A DNA stretch of 64,000 nucleotides from Acanthosoma haemorrhoidale (lineage: Eukaryota; Arthropoda; Insecta; Hemiptera; Acanthosomatidae), in the NCBI GenBank assembly GCA_930367205.1, contig OV884011.1, positions 169,395,226-169,459,225 on the forward strand, written 5' to 3'. The notes under the pieces were generated by a model. The model had not been told where the DNA came from, ran no database searches, and saw only the letters and a list, made by a program, of their open reading frames with translations. Each line of letters starts with the position of its first letter. The stretch's first letter is position 1. The translations under genes and the position numbers were made by a program. This document shows positions 1 through 11,010 of the stretch, piece after piece.

Positions 1-382
1 TAAAGAAAAGAAAATAACATGATATTTGATCAAAAATGTACTAGGTTTTTCAAAAAAAAGTAATATTTGAAAGACTTTCTTTATGAAGTCATTTAAGAAA
101 ATGTTTAATTAAATTTAAGTGTGATATAAACTAATAAATAACTATATCTGTAATATATAATTAAAAACAAATAAGGTTAGGTGATTTGGAGCTGATCGGA
201 AGAGGAGACTTTTATAGATTGTTATATTTTCATAGCCCCACAAAGTATCCACAAATTATTTTGTGGGCACTAGAACGTATTATAGAGAGCCTTAAAAATA
301 AATAAATAGTACTTATCTTGGATTCTCCTCAATATACTTTTGACTTGGTTTATAGTAGACAATTATATTTAATCTTTTTCAG
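1..382. other. A+T-rich non-coding stretch, possible intron end
   Basis: No recognisable gene or repeat. It ends in a pyrimidine-rich run followed by CAG at 380-382, which reads as a plausible 3' splice site for the candidate exon that follows. This is an inference from the motif only. Confidence 0.3.
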
Positions 383-598
383 GAGCGGGCGCTGTCAAGA
401 AACAACTACGGGTGTCCCCAAGCTGAGACGCCATGCCCAGAGAAACCCTTAACCACCTGTGGAGAAGGGATTTGTTACAGACTGATGGGGGAAAAAAGAG
501 GTGTTGATAGAGCGGGGACAAGGTTCTCGGTAGCTGCTGACATTGTCACGTACCGCGGTTGCTTTAGACATTTATTTTTTCACGTCTGGGATTCATAA
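383..598 (+). CDS. Candidate terminal coding exon, cysteine-rich protein
   Basis: An open frame of 71 codons runs directly from a good acceptor (pyrimidine tract then CAG at 380-382) to TAA at 596-598. It has no ATG at its start, so it would be an internal or last exon. The reading contains five cysteines: YGCPQ near residue 11, PCPE near 18, TTCGEG near 26, ICYR near 31 and YRGCF near 60. The spacing and the closing RGC resemble the second half of a secreted Ly6/uPAR-type three-finger domain, but no diagnostic C-terminal CN pair is present. Base composition is clearly richer in G+C than the flanks. A GT donor-like site inside (CTCG then GTAGCT near 529) could shorten it. The family guess is inference; no partner exon was identified in the window. 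It could also be a chance frame in a decayed repeat. Confidence 0.3.
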   Translation, partial: ERALSRNNYGCPQAETPCPEKPLTTCGEGICYRLMGEKRGVDRAGTRFSVAADIVTYRGCFRHLFFHVWDS

Positions 599-1539
599 AC
601 TGATTTTGTAATTTGAATAGTAGAAGTACGTATGGTTACATTGTAGAATGTACTATGAAAAAACTGAGATAATTGTGTTTGAATTATTTTATGAACTGTA
701 TAATATTTATCTGGATGTAAATCATTGATTCACAGTGCTATTTGTGCTCTAACATTTTAAGCAATTTTTATGAAATTTCTAGCATCGATTTCGAGAGGTT
801 TTCCATAGTGGTAAGTTAAGTACGTTATGTACTATTTATTTTCAAGCTTATCAGCTTATGAGGTCAGTGTTTATTCATGTCTTACCTTATCTTCTTTTAC
901 ATTATAAAATATCTACTCATACCTTGTATAGTTTTACGGAAGAAAACAAAATAGAAAAACAAGGCAGGGTTGAGAGCCTAGCTTCCATGTTTTCATCAAA
1001 TATTACCGTTGTGTTCATAAAGAGCTAAAATTAGAAGAATATAGATACATAAATCATGATTTTTACCCGAAGAGACAACTCGAAACCAAAATTAATTTCA
1101 TAGGAAACAGTTAAGACCTGATTCTTATATATATGTGTCATTTAAGAGGACGTTTGACCATAAATGGTGTTTAAGTGAAAATTAGCCAGATTTATTTATG
1201 CCGATTTAGCAAAAAATAATTCTAATGATAGTAAAGCTTATTCCAGCTTTTAATACCCTCTCTAGTCTCAATATTACAAATTTCGAGTAATGTTCAATTG
1301 CATTATATTTTTTATATTCTCATCAGTTTGATTACAAACACCTTACCTTTTGTACATAGTCACGTTAAGGCAGTAATTATTACTTGCTACTTGGAGGCGA
1401 TATCAAGCTATGCTCCACCCTTTTAATTTTTCATTAACCATATTGCCTTATCTGTTCACTCCCCAGACACACTCGGAGGACAAAACACCATTTTTATTAT
1501 TAGCTTCGCCCAAAATAATAACCTCCCACGCTATCGTTC
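599..1539. other. A+T-rich non-coding stretch
   Basis: No coding-like frame, RNA gene or repeat shared with the rest of the window was seen. A short ATG-initiated frame starting at 1410 has no recognisable features and I treat it as chance. Confidence 0.5.
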
Positions 1540-1840
1540 GGCTTAGTTCACAAACAGGCCTCAATAAATTGTATTACAGTTATTACTGTAGACAATACGA
1601 GTTGGTCGGGCTCGTGAATCTCACCAGGGCAGTGGTGAAAAGCAATATCCGATATTGTCACGCGTTCACATCCGACCATTGCCTCCCCCGGTGAGCCGAA
1701 GACGACACCCCCAGACGGCCTGTAAAGCGCACAGGACCCCGGGGACACAGTAACCTTGCCGAGAAGGTCAGGGTTACCCTAAGGGTTCGATAGGGTCCCT
1801 CGCCCTTGCTTTGTTGACCTCACCCCCTTATCTACCACGT
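1540..1840. other. G+C-rich block of unknown origin
   Basis: Roughly 300 bases are sharply richer in G+C than both flanks, including a run of CCCCGG-type motifs near 1735-1745. Short frames exist on both strands, with no family resemblance that I recognise. Such islands elsewhere in this window are mobile-element pieces, so a fragment of an unrecognised transposon is the likeliest explanation. Confidence 0.3.
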
Positions 1841-2088
1841 GTTCTCGTTCGTTGGTGCATCTTATCTCCAACTTGAGGCTTAGTGAGTTATATCCGATTT
1901 AAAGAAATGAGGAGGCGAATTGGTGATATTATCTAGTGACTTTTGTTAAATGAAACTATGTACACTTAACGACGGCACCAGACCTCCCAGGGACAGGGGT
2001 TGGTACTCAGCATCATGCAGTAGCTTCTTAAAGAAATAAATATTAAAGTAATGGCATATAATCTAGCAATACCTTACTCCCCCCCCCC

Positions 2089-2601
2089 CATAGCCCCTTT
2101 ACATTTACAGACAATTATATACAATTATATATCCTCAGGCGAATCTATTTACAAATTATTTTTGTATTTCCTGTAGCATCGCTTCATTATATACAGATTT
2201 TGTTATTTTATTATTTATTTATTTTTTTTTTTCTTAGCTCTCAAACTTATAAAAAATACGATGTGGGAAAAATAAAGAAAATTATTTAGGGCTGATGAGT
2301 GCCTTTCACTAAGGGGAGTCCCCCATTTGAAGGATGTATGAGAAGGATATAGGGTGTGGAATCTACGAAGCGAGTCTACCAAGGATTTGTTATTTTATAA
2401 AAATTATATAATGAATAAACAAGTACAATGATACACATTATACGTGACTGGACTAAACTGACTAATAAAGGTGACAGGGCTCACCTTTTTGATCAAACTT
2501 AAAACTAACTTACATACTAATTCTTAAGATAATTTTAGCCCCACAGTCTATGGCCATCGATGCGCGATGGTGGGGTCAAAATGTTAAAAACTGGGTTTTA
2601 T
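2089..2601 (-). mobile_element. LINE family A, copy A1: 3'UTR and ORF2 tail, split by element D
   Basis: This is the 3' end of a Jockey-like non-LTR retrotransposon on the minus strand. Its terminal segment (the CATAGCCCCTTT motif at 2089 onward) is shared with copies near 27.9, 35.26, 40.9, 50.07 and 60.24 kb. The high-coordinate end (about 2530-2600) corresponds to the last codons of ORF2 in the copy at 35.5 kb, which here no longer form a frame. Between 2212 and 2385 the copy is interrupted by short element D. The 3'UTR stem-loop with arms AAAGGTGA and TCACCTTT lies at 2467-2488. The copy is 5' truncated and non-functional. Confidence 0.8.
2212..2385 (-). mobile_element. Short retroelement D, copy D1, nested in LINE A1
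   Basis: A block of about 174 bases interrupts LINE copy A1. It begins on the plus strand with a T-run (the element's poly(A) tail on the minus strand) followed by CTTAGCTCTC, and ends near TCTACCAAGG. It is flanked by an exact 13-base direct repeat, TTTGTTATTTTAT, at 2199-2211 and 2386-2398, a typical target-site duplication. Related LINE copies at about 28020 and 35370 carry the same site uninterrupted, which proves an insertion. No ORF or pol III promoter is obvious, so it may be a SINE or the truncated 3' end of another LINE. A second copy is at 37024-37250. Confidence 0.8.
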
Positions 2602-3590
2602 CAATTTAAAAATATTTTAAAGCTCTTATGCAAACGAATAATTTATAAAATGTGGGCGCAAGGCGTAAAATAAAATTCATTTCAATAAGCTAAACTATCT
2701 GTACAATAAGAGAAATAAAATTTCGTTGTTAAAATATTTCTTTTTGGATATGACATATATATGCTAACAAAGCAAATCAAGAGAGTGAGTAGTCTTGGCT
2801 TATATCCGAAAACGCTCTCTTTAAGTAAAACATATCCAAGCCACAAAGCTTTATAATTTTTCTTCAAAAACATACCAAAATACATATAAAAGCACCTGTC
2901 ATAACTGGAAAATTCTTAATAATAATAATTAATTTGAAATTGGTTTTACCTATCCGTAAATTAAAATGAAAATTCTGGGAAGAAATGACTTCAGCCCTTT
3001 CTAACTTTGAGAAAGTGATCAATGAAATTCGGTATTTAAACAACTTTAAAAAAAAATTCATGGCAGTGAAAATTATAAGGTACATAATGTATTTTTTGAT
3101 TTGTATAGATTAATCAGGCTTTTTTTTTGTTTACAAGCCATACTATTTTGCATACCACTGTTTCAGTTCAGTGTCCGTATTTATTTTAGAAAAATTAACA
3201 ATACCACCAGTGCACTGATCCGGAAACTAATTAATTCAATTATACTAAGTATAAGATTATATGACAGGTGATTTCGTATCTGTGGTTTTTTCAAATATTT
3301 ACTGGGCGAAGCATCAGCAGTAAGGATTGCATATTGCACATCGGAAGGTAAGTAAAGAAATAATATTGAATCTTTAGAATAGAGTCGCAGTCCTATTTTC
3401 ATATTTTGAAAACTGGATTTTGAAAGTGAGTATCATGTTTTAAAACATCCGTACTTCACGTCAGGGAACATTAAGTTGAAGCAGAGTATGGATTATCTCA
3501 TTGGATTATATGAAACAAATGTTACTAATTAACTCGTATATCAAAAATAACTATATTTTTCAAATGCACACGATGGTCAGATATAGGTGT
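2602..3590. other. A+T-rich non-coding stretch
   Basis: Nothing recognisable. Short minus-strand frames of 67 to 73 codons are low-complexity, rich in Lys, Ile, Phe and Leu, and look like chance frames in A+T-rich DNA. Confidence 0.5.
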
Positions 3591-3744
3591 AGCGCTTTCT
3601 AGCGGAGATGTCGAGTACTATGAGCAAGGATGTTACGAAACGTAGTTGTTAGTACCATTAGCATCGTCGAGCTCCCATACAATTTGGAACCGGTAGCCGG
3701 CTCAGAAGGGAGACAGACGACTTAATTATTTAAGGAGTTGCCCG

Positions 3745-3800
3745 TGAAAATTAATTCACTAACCGTCTTGGGTTTAGAACCCACGCCTTTGAATTTGTAC
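3745..3800 (-). repeat. Possible degraded tRNA-derived SINE head
   Basis: The minus strand carries a B-box-like GTGGGTTCTAAACCC around 3765-3785. No convincing A box is seen at the expected spacing, and nothing folds as a tRNA. It is listed only because several better examples of the same kind occur on the minus strand elsewhere in the window. Confidence 0.2.
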
Positions 3801-4990
3801 CACCCCTGAAATGAAAGTTGACTCATCACTGGCGTTACGGTTTATTTCTATTCAATGATGAGTAGCATTTATTTTTTGATAATTTTTAATTGCGATCAGT
3901 ACAAAAAATTTTCTCGTGATAAATTATGGGTCTTACTTAAAAGTGATTTTTGATCAATTTTTTAGTAATTAGATTGGAAGAAGAAGAATAAAACATTCAT
4001 AAAATAAACGGTAGCATTTCTCTCAATTTTATCTCGAACTCATACCTAAGGGTTGATTTGTACTATTAAAATAGCATTGTGTGACTTTTGGCATGTTATC
4101 CATTGAGAAAAGATACAGTGAATTTCATCTGTTTCAATATTTGATTATTGGTTGTAACATTCAAATATTGTAGTTATGTTGAGATCACCACTGTGGACTT
4201 TTATAAACCTCTTTTTATATCCTCCATATACAAAATTTAAAAATTATTATTTATTTATTAGATTATGGAAAACATATAAAAATCTATTTATCTTAAACTT
4301 CTGGGAATTATTCGTCAATAATTATTCCTGTGCCTATATTTTTTATACTTGTTAAGTGTCTGTCTCCTAAAAAACATTGCGAAATATTGAATTGAATAAT
4401 GCCCCTCAATTCGTAGTTGTAAAGTATATTATTAACATATTTCATTAACTTTTAGAATAAATTTTTGGGGGGGTAAAGCGGAGTAGAACGTATTAATTAA
4501 AGTCATAATAAAGCAATATTTTCTCTCAGTATGACATATGTTATTATTTCTCAAAACAGAAACGGGAAAATTGTTCATATTAATAATTTTAATAAGCACA
4601 AGGGCAAATTCCACGTGCATGTAGAGAGAGAGGGAGGGTTTATTATCGGGTTTTTTTAATTCATGGAAGCCTCTGTTCCGATAAAGTATTACAAATACCT
4701 GAAATGAATTTTCCAGCTATTTTCCTTGATGTTTTATCAGCAGAGAGGACATGTACTGATTCATTATTGGCAGGATATAGATTACTTCCTGCGATTCACT
4801 TCCACTCATAAATAAATGCTGTGGATAACTTTATTCTCTGGCACGTGCCATTACTTCATATTGCCTAGAATCTATGGCATTAATAGAATAGATAGATAAT
4901 ATGTACCTGTCATATATACATATGATGTAAAGGATTTTTTTAGTAATATCAATGGTATAGCAAAAATTGGAGTTGAACATAAAAATGATG
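3801..4990. other. A+T-rich non-coding stretch
   Basis: No gene or shared repeat seen. It contains a short GAGAGA purine run near 4623-4637 and a G-run near 4467. Nothing else stands out. Confidence 0.5.
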
Positions 4991-5035
4991 GTGTCGTGGA
5001 ATTCCCAAGCGTGGAATTGCCGAATCGTGAACAAG

Positions 5036-5150
5036 CTGGCCTTCCGAACAGGTTTCGAAAATGTCGTCTGCTGAATCGGCCAATCAAAGAGCTCCTTATA
5101 ATAGCGACCCTACCCCTATTTAAATACAGTCTCATTGGTCCTTCCCATGG
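5036..5150 (+). promoter_or_regulatory. Promoter-like cluster: CCAAT boxes around a TATA-like motif
   Basis: A locally less A+T-rich patch contains GGCCAATC near 5078, a TATA-like TATTTAAATA near 5119, and an inverted CCAAT (ATTGG) near 5134. Repeated GAA/TTC triplets precede it (5000-5065), but their spacing is not the 5-base phase of a heat-shock element. No convincing transcript or coding frame follows within 300 bases. This could be a promoter of an unannotated gene, a solo transposon promoter, or chance. Confidence 0.2.
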
Positions 5151-5599
5151 AAAAATATGAACAAATAGTTTAATTATTGTATACAAAGTTGGCTGTAAGT
5201 TTCTTTGCATTGAATAAAAGTGCTTTTTCGCAATAAAAAGCGCAAATTATTTCGAAAGTGTACTTTAGTTTTTTTTTGACAAGCTGTTCGAGAGTGTGGA
5301 GTTTTCGAATTAAACATATTGATAAACACTACAGCAACGGTATCTGTTTAAGATGTTCATCATTTTTCATGTATCCCTTTGAAAGTTAATGGTAATTTGA
5401 TTTAGGGAATATACCATTTCAATATCTTGGAACGTTTGCTAGACATTAACGGTTTCCGAAAGTAGGAGCAGAAGAATCACTAATGTTTGGCGTTCCATAA
5501 CCACGCTAAAATTTTTATTTTGGAGCATTAATGAATAGAAAAACATACATTTTAACGATCTTATTAAAATTTCAAAATTATCTAAAAAAAACAAAAACA

Positions 5600-5810
5600 C
5601 AAATTTGACCCATTGATAGAGTCAAATCACTAAGGTCAATAAGACTCGGAAGTCTTCTTTGGTTTGGTCATGGCCGAAGAATGGGTGGATAAATCCACAT
5701 AAAATCTTCTTCCATTCTGAACTAAAATGCTGGCAAATATATTACTTAATAGAAAAGGCACGACCAGCTTTCCGCCATGTAAGATCTGCAATAGCAGAGG
5801 TCAATTATCA
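5600..5810 (+). pseudogene. Weak LINE (RTE-like) C-terminal remnant
   Basis: One plus-strand frame reads through a motif of the type LLWFGHGRRMGG (about 5660-5690), which resembles the RLRWFGHVxRM motif found near the C-terminus of RTE-type reverse transcriptases. The flanking residues are broken by stops and do not align further by eye. Treat as a possible old retrotransposon fragment only. Confidence 0.3.
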
Positions 5811-5829
5811 CTAAATCTATTAATATTTT

Positions 5830-7029
5830 AAAGCTATATTTAAACTCCTCAGTTGGATAAAGGTATATTCAACACCGTGTTAATAACATTTGCCATGTAA
5901 CCCTCTTGTAGTTCATCAGTTCATGGCTCATGGCTCATAGTTCATCAGTTCTATAATAATGTTGTACAGTTAACACTGCTACTTATTAATTATGGTGTCT
6001 CTGTAACTATCTTTTAACTGACTTATAAGTTTCTCAAATCGCTGCGAAGAGGACATTTAAGTTTTAGACATTTTTCCCGTAGTAAGGGATACACGAATAT
6101 ACGGTAACTTAAAAAGAATTTCAAAGACAGCATACAAAAAAACGATCTTGATACATATTAAAAACTAAAAATCATTCACAGGTGAGTTGCTTTACTCTTT
6201 ATTGTTTCCAATGTTATAATTTATAAAAATAAGTGTTTTGTAGATAGTTATTAAGTAAAAATTTATAATCTTATTCTAAATTTCAGTCCCAAGGATTCAT
6301 TAATAGGTAAAACATCAATGGTATATCAATGCAATATATAATTTAGGGGAGACTGAATATAAAATAATTACCAACATACTAAATATTTTGTTGGTAATTA
6401 TATTATTCCATAATTCTAATATAAAATAATTAAAAGGGCAATTACTTTTCTGGATGAAATTCTTTGCTCTGGGATTTCGGTGTCATTGTTATTATCAAAT
6501 CATCAATCTGGTGACTCGATTCGATGCAAAAAGAATTAGAATGAGTCAGTGCCAACAATTCAACTATGCCCAGATACCCATTGAATTTTAGGTTGTTTAT
6601 AGTTAACTTAATATTAAACTTGTTTAAGCACCAGTGGACTCTCACCACTGTACCGCAACTATCAACCTCTACCGAGGCTTCCCAGACTCCTTAATTCCCT
6701 CACACCACCAAGCAGGTACTACTAGTACAAGGGTCCGCTCAACCCAAATATCCCTTTATTTTTCCCTGATCCTTAATTTTATTTTATAATTAGAAAGCTA
6801 AGAAAAAAACAACAACAAAAGACTTGTTTAATGGAATAAAGTTAACTATTTCAATATAGTTTCTTTATTCTCTACACCCTTATTTATGTTTATAGTTCAT
6901 AATCGGTTAAAAAAAGCGATCAGGTACTTCTTGTCAGAATGAATACCACCCTCATTTTTGGGCTAAAGTTTTCACCGAGTACTTGAAGGCACGAAGTATT
7001 TACCAAAAGGGGTAGGGAAATAATCAAAG
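5830..7029. other. A+T-rich non-coding stretch with a short hairpin
   Basis: No gene seen. A perfect 13-base inverted repeat (ATAATTACCAACA at 6364-6376 and its complement at 6389-6401, 12-base loop) lies in it. A less A+T-rich patch at 6630-6740 shows no recognisable frame. Confidence 0.5.
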
Positions 7030-7400
7030 GATTCATTCATCTGAGTTTAGCGAGGAGACCACTCGTCTGTAATACTGTATGCAAACACGCAGAGTCAAAG
7101 AAAGAGAAGCAAAAGACTGTGCGGCCATTGAGGAGTACTTGAGGCTGGAGGACAGGGTCGTACGGAGTAATGAGACGGCCCATTGACCCAGTGAGGGGGG
7201 TAACCCCTCCCCCCTTGCAGTACACCTATGGAAGGAGCGAAGGATAAAACAAAAGGGGGAGCAGCTGCCCTCGCCACTTCCTCTTCCTGTCCCGTCTTCT
7301 CCTTTTCCTCACTGTCGGCGGCACTCTAGTCCAGGCAGGAAGGACTCTTGGCACGCCACGATAATGCCTAATTTTCGATAAATCAATCGAACCGAGGACC
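7030..7400. other. G+C-rich block, unassigned
   Basis: This block is richer in G+C than its flanks and has overlapping short frames on the minus strand, none with a recognisable domain. It sits immediately beside the diverged family B tail that follows and may be another part of that element. No domain or repeat partner was found by eye. Confidence 0.25.
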
Positions 7401-7439
7401 AGTTGCCTTTTTATCGCGTCCGAAATGTGTTTAAGTTGG

Positions 7440-7690
7440 TTATAAATTTTAAAAAAATTACAATTCATTTATACAGCATAAGTAATTGTGATTTAAAACC
7501 TCATTCAAACCTTTTACACAATTCCACTCACTCAATATGTACAATTTTAACTCATTCCAAACAATTTCAACAACCTTCAAAGAATATATCCAAAGAAACT
7601 CTGCCCAGGAGCCCCAATGCCCCAGAGGATTCACCCAGTGAAGCTGGGGCTGGAGACGGGGGAGCAACGGAGTTCCCCCTCGCTCTCTGA
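7440..7690 (-). mobile_element. Diverged LINE family B 3'UTR, copy B1
   Basis: The motif ATAAGTAATTGTGAT near 7479-7493, followed by ATTC- and CACTCACTC-type runs, parallels the 3'UTR of family B copies at 31.0 and 55.4 kb in the same minus orientation. The G+C-rich end (7600-7690) occupies the position of the G+C-rich part of the family B 3'UTR, but has diverged. It is either an old copy or a sister subfamily. No coding remnant was recognised. Confidence 0.35.
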
Positions 7691-7894
7691 CCGTTTCGAT
7701 AGATTGTAAATTAAACCGTAATTTTGGCAATATTTACATAAGTAAATGAAACTTACAAACGCAGAAGAAACGCCAAGAAGCATTGTAAATAGCTAAAATA
7801 TTGACACAAAATATCATTTCAAAACAGGCTTTGAACGTATTATGTTTTGGTCTAACATTAAAATTGTGATTTTAGTTGCTGTCCTGTAGTATGT

Positions 7895-8530
7895 CAGGGG
7901 TTCCCAACCTTTTTGAATCGAATGGCCAATTGTAAAAAAATGGCAAGCGCCATTTATTTTTTCAAGCTACATTTATAGTTGGACACAGTTAATAAACATC
8001 AACTAAAGATTCCAAAAAGAAATAATTTAAACATATAATAATTATTGGTCATGTCGAAAAATACGAATGATGTTTTTTCAAAAATGAAAATTTGTTTATG
8101 TCAAATATATTTTAGAATTTCGTATATGATAAATTGGATTTTAAGCCATTATCGATCTGAAGATCAAAAATTACAAGCTCCAGTTCTTCTGTCCTTACTT
8201 GAACAAACTCTCCAATGTACGCAGCTATTTCGGTTAAATTTAGCTTGGAAGTAAAGTAACAAATAAGGTTGGCTCGACGGTATAAAACTGTTGAAATCGC
8301 TTTTCAAACTGGTCTTGATGTAATTGATCATAACAAATGATGAGCATATAACTATTTTCAAATATGTACGGATTTATTTATCTACTTCTAATTAATTAAT
8401 AAATATATAAAACAATTCAAAACATTTCATTGATTACTTAAATTTTTGTTATCAAAAACCAGAGTACAGCACACGTAAAGCGGAGACCTGGCAACATGGT
8501 AGCCGCGGGCAAAGCATTGAGGAACCCTCC
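7895..8530. mobile_element. Non-autonomous hAT element (MITE-like)
   Basis: The left end reads CAGGGGTTCCCAACC (7895-7909), the typical start of hAT-superfamily terminal inverted repeats. The right end, read on the minus strand from 8530, is GAGGGTTCCTCAATGC-like and matches the left end imperfectly. The roughly 636-base interior has no transposase frame. The 8-base flanks (7887-7894 and 8531-8538) do not match well, so the target duplication has decayed or the right boundary is slightly off. Assignment rests on the left terminus. Confidence 0.4.
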
Positions 8531-8749
8531 TATACAATACACTCTTAACCGTAAGGATAGAAATCAGAGCTTCAAATCTGAAATGTGACTCTAGAATTTT
8601 TAGAGAAACTGGTCCGATTTGTTTAGACCCGTTATTCGACATTTCGACGACAGAAAGATGATGTCCCGTCGACTTCTGAAAATATTTAATAGTTTAATAG
8701 GCAAACTTTTCAGAAATACTGTTTTATAGTAAGTTGGACTGCATATAGG

Positions 8750-9030
8750 CTATCAAAAAATATCTTGGCATCTTCCTTAAGAATGGAGACACTAAGCCGA
8801 GTGTGGAGAACCTGGAGTCGGCCTATGACTTAGCAACAAGACGGCTCCAGCGGTACAGTCACGCCCAAAAACCCTTAGCTATGCTCTAATAGTACGAAGA
8901 ATGAGAGGAAGAGGAAGCGTTTGATGATCGATGAAGAGAATATCGCCGAAATATGACTAAGAGCGTATTCCTGCAAAGACGAAGAAACCAACAGAAGAAT
9001 ACGAATAATACGCTGTAGTAAAAAATAAAA
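8750..9030 (+). pseudogene. Unrecognised coding-like remnant, possible retroelement
   Basis: A plus-strand frame starting with KYLGI near 8755 runs about 45 codons with a basic, Arg- and Gln-rich composition. It then continues in other frames with Arg-rich stretches up to about 9010. The YLGI start is reminiscent of the conserved motif after the reverse-transcriptase domain of LINEs, but the rest does not match the Jockey-like C-termini elsewhere in this window. I cannot name a family. Confidence 0.2.
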
Positions 9031-9039
9031 CTAGTTAAT

Positions 9040-10814
9040 CTAAGGACCACAAGCCTCAACGACATTTCTTATTATTTGTAAATTTGTTTAACGTCTTAAA
9101 TTGTTTTACATAAATTGAGAACTGAATTGTATCATTGCGAAATGCTAATAAATAAGCTAGAAAGGGGAGAAATATTCTTCTTAAATATGTTATTTTTCGG
9201 AAAGTTAATTTATTTGTAACGCCATCTTACACGATGCTAATCACCTTTTCAGTGACTTGTATACGGTGGATAAGTCCAGCTTTAATTCGGTTTAGGATAA
9301 TTCCCGTTATTGCATCCTAAGCTGAACATATATACGAAAATAACATTTTTTACGATGGCTGTAGGAAAACATTTATGCGATGAATTGAACCAGTCACATT
9401 TCAGTAGCCGTTATCAATAAGAAAATATTGTTTGTTCAAAAATATTACAACAGAGCGGCTATTACTTAATACTGACTGGTACGTCCTCAAGTTTAGATCT
9501 TCTGGGCAAGATGGGACCAGTCTGGATACTGGAATGGCTAAATTTACATAAGAGACAATCCCTCTAGGCTCTGCGAAAAATTCTACTCAACTTTAAGGTA
9601 TTTTACAAACTACTACAATTTCCCTTTTTACAAATATAACATATCGTATAAAGATGCCACAATAACTAAATAGTTACGTAAGTATTGGCAATAAATTAGT
9701 TCTAAAGGCCTTGGATGGGAATAAGACGTTTATTTCGTAGGTGTGCTTGGGTGCCCCAGTCCCCCTGACATTTACTTATCGTAAGAAGGATAGCTAAAGG
9801 CCGTAGTGGAATAAGCACATACATAGTAGCAGGATACAGTAACAAAAGGCAATCGGCCGAAAAACCAGTCCTGAGATACTAGACCCGGCCAGAGAGATAT
9901 GTCGGCGTTACAGAAGAAAGAGAAAAAATAGAATAAAAATAAGGCCCTGGAGGATTGCGAAAATAGCGTTGGCCAAGGCCGGGGCGACCATTAACCAGTT
10001 TTCGCAACTATGATGTGCAAATAGTAGGCGTTGGTGCCCACTTTTGGCAGCTCTCTATGGTCCTGTCCGACAAAAACACGCGCTATTTTATCTTGTGTAG
10101 TTTTTATTATTAATTTTATTTATTTCACAACTCCGCTGTGTTAAAGCCAAAATCAAGAAAATTATCGTATATATTTAGGCTTCAATAACCCTTCTTGGAA
10201 AGAATTCTCTGGAGCAAAGACAAAAAAAAAACAATGTAAGTAATTTCTTTAGAATTGCAATATTTCGAGTCTGTAAGGTGGTGCTTTTATATTTTCTGTA
10301 GCTACGATGTATTTCATACAGTTGTTAAGTATGTTATATAACTAACTTTTATATAACGCATTTTAAAATTCTTATTATTGCTTAGTGTATCAGCGGGGAC
10401 CTTCGAGTATAGGCTTCTTGTTACCAGTAACGATTAAATAGACTACTTGAATCTCACAATTTGTTTTTGTGTTTAACAGATTTTCTTGAAATTTATTTAT
10501 TAAAAATTGCCTTGGGAGTGGGGCAGCAACGCAATGGCAGGAGTGGGACTCTGGGTAGCAGGTCCGTGTACTTATCTCATGAATGTGAATTGTACATAAG
10601 TATAAATGAATTCCTACATGTCAATTAATAATTTTGTACAAACAAGTTATATTATTTCAAATAAAGATCTTTGTAATCAAAAATTTTTTTTGACTATATT
10701 TTTTGAAATTAGTATATAAATTTATTAACATATGTATAAACTAAATGATTGATGTCAAGTCAAGATGAGATACCCGGGGGACTCACCGTGTGTCAATACC
10801 TATCCTACTTTGTA
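9040..10814. other. Non-coding stretch with a less A+T-rich patch
   Basis: Mostly A+T-rich with no gene seen. Between about 9720 and 10080 the composition is more balanced, but frames on both strands are broken every 30 to 50 codons and show no motif I recognise. Confidence 0.45.
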
Positions 10815-11010
10815 CTTATGTGGCAATATGGCAAAATATTTGAGCTACTAATGATGAAAGCAACTAGAAATCGTACAAAATAAATGCATGAGCTACGTTG
10901 GCTCGTTGCCCAGAAGATCTTCAATAATCCACATGTATGAAGTTTTAGATACTCCTAAAAACCAAGGCTGTGTATTAAAACGTGTCATAAATGTCATTAC
11001 GGACACTTAA
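10815..11010 (+). pseudogene. Jockey/CR1-type LINE reverse-transcriptase C-terminal remnant
   Basis: The plus strand reads LCGNMAKYL near 10817. After an in-frame stop and a frameshift it reads LEIVQNKCMSYVGSLPRRSS from about 10864. This matches the common LINE pattern LWG...(S)N..LQ..QNK.LR...(N)APR..S, which follows the reverse-transcriptase domain. The last frame closes with TAA at 11008-11010. It is a short, inactivated fragment with at least two disabling changes. Clade assignment (Jockey versus CR1) is uncertain; the LINE nature is reasonably clear from the motif order. Confidence 0.5.

Noticed and set aside
5000..5065. Heat-shock element cluster (many GAA/TTC triplets)
   Set aside because: The triplets are spaced 7 to 8 bases or overlap as TTCGAA, not at the 5-base phase of alternating nGAAn units.
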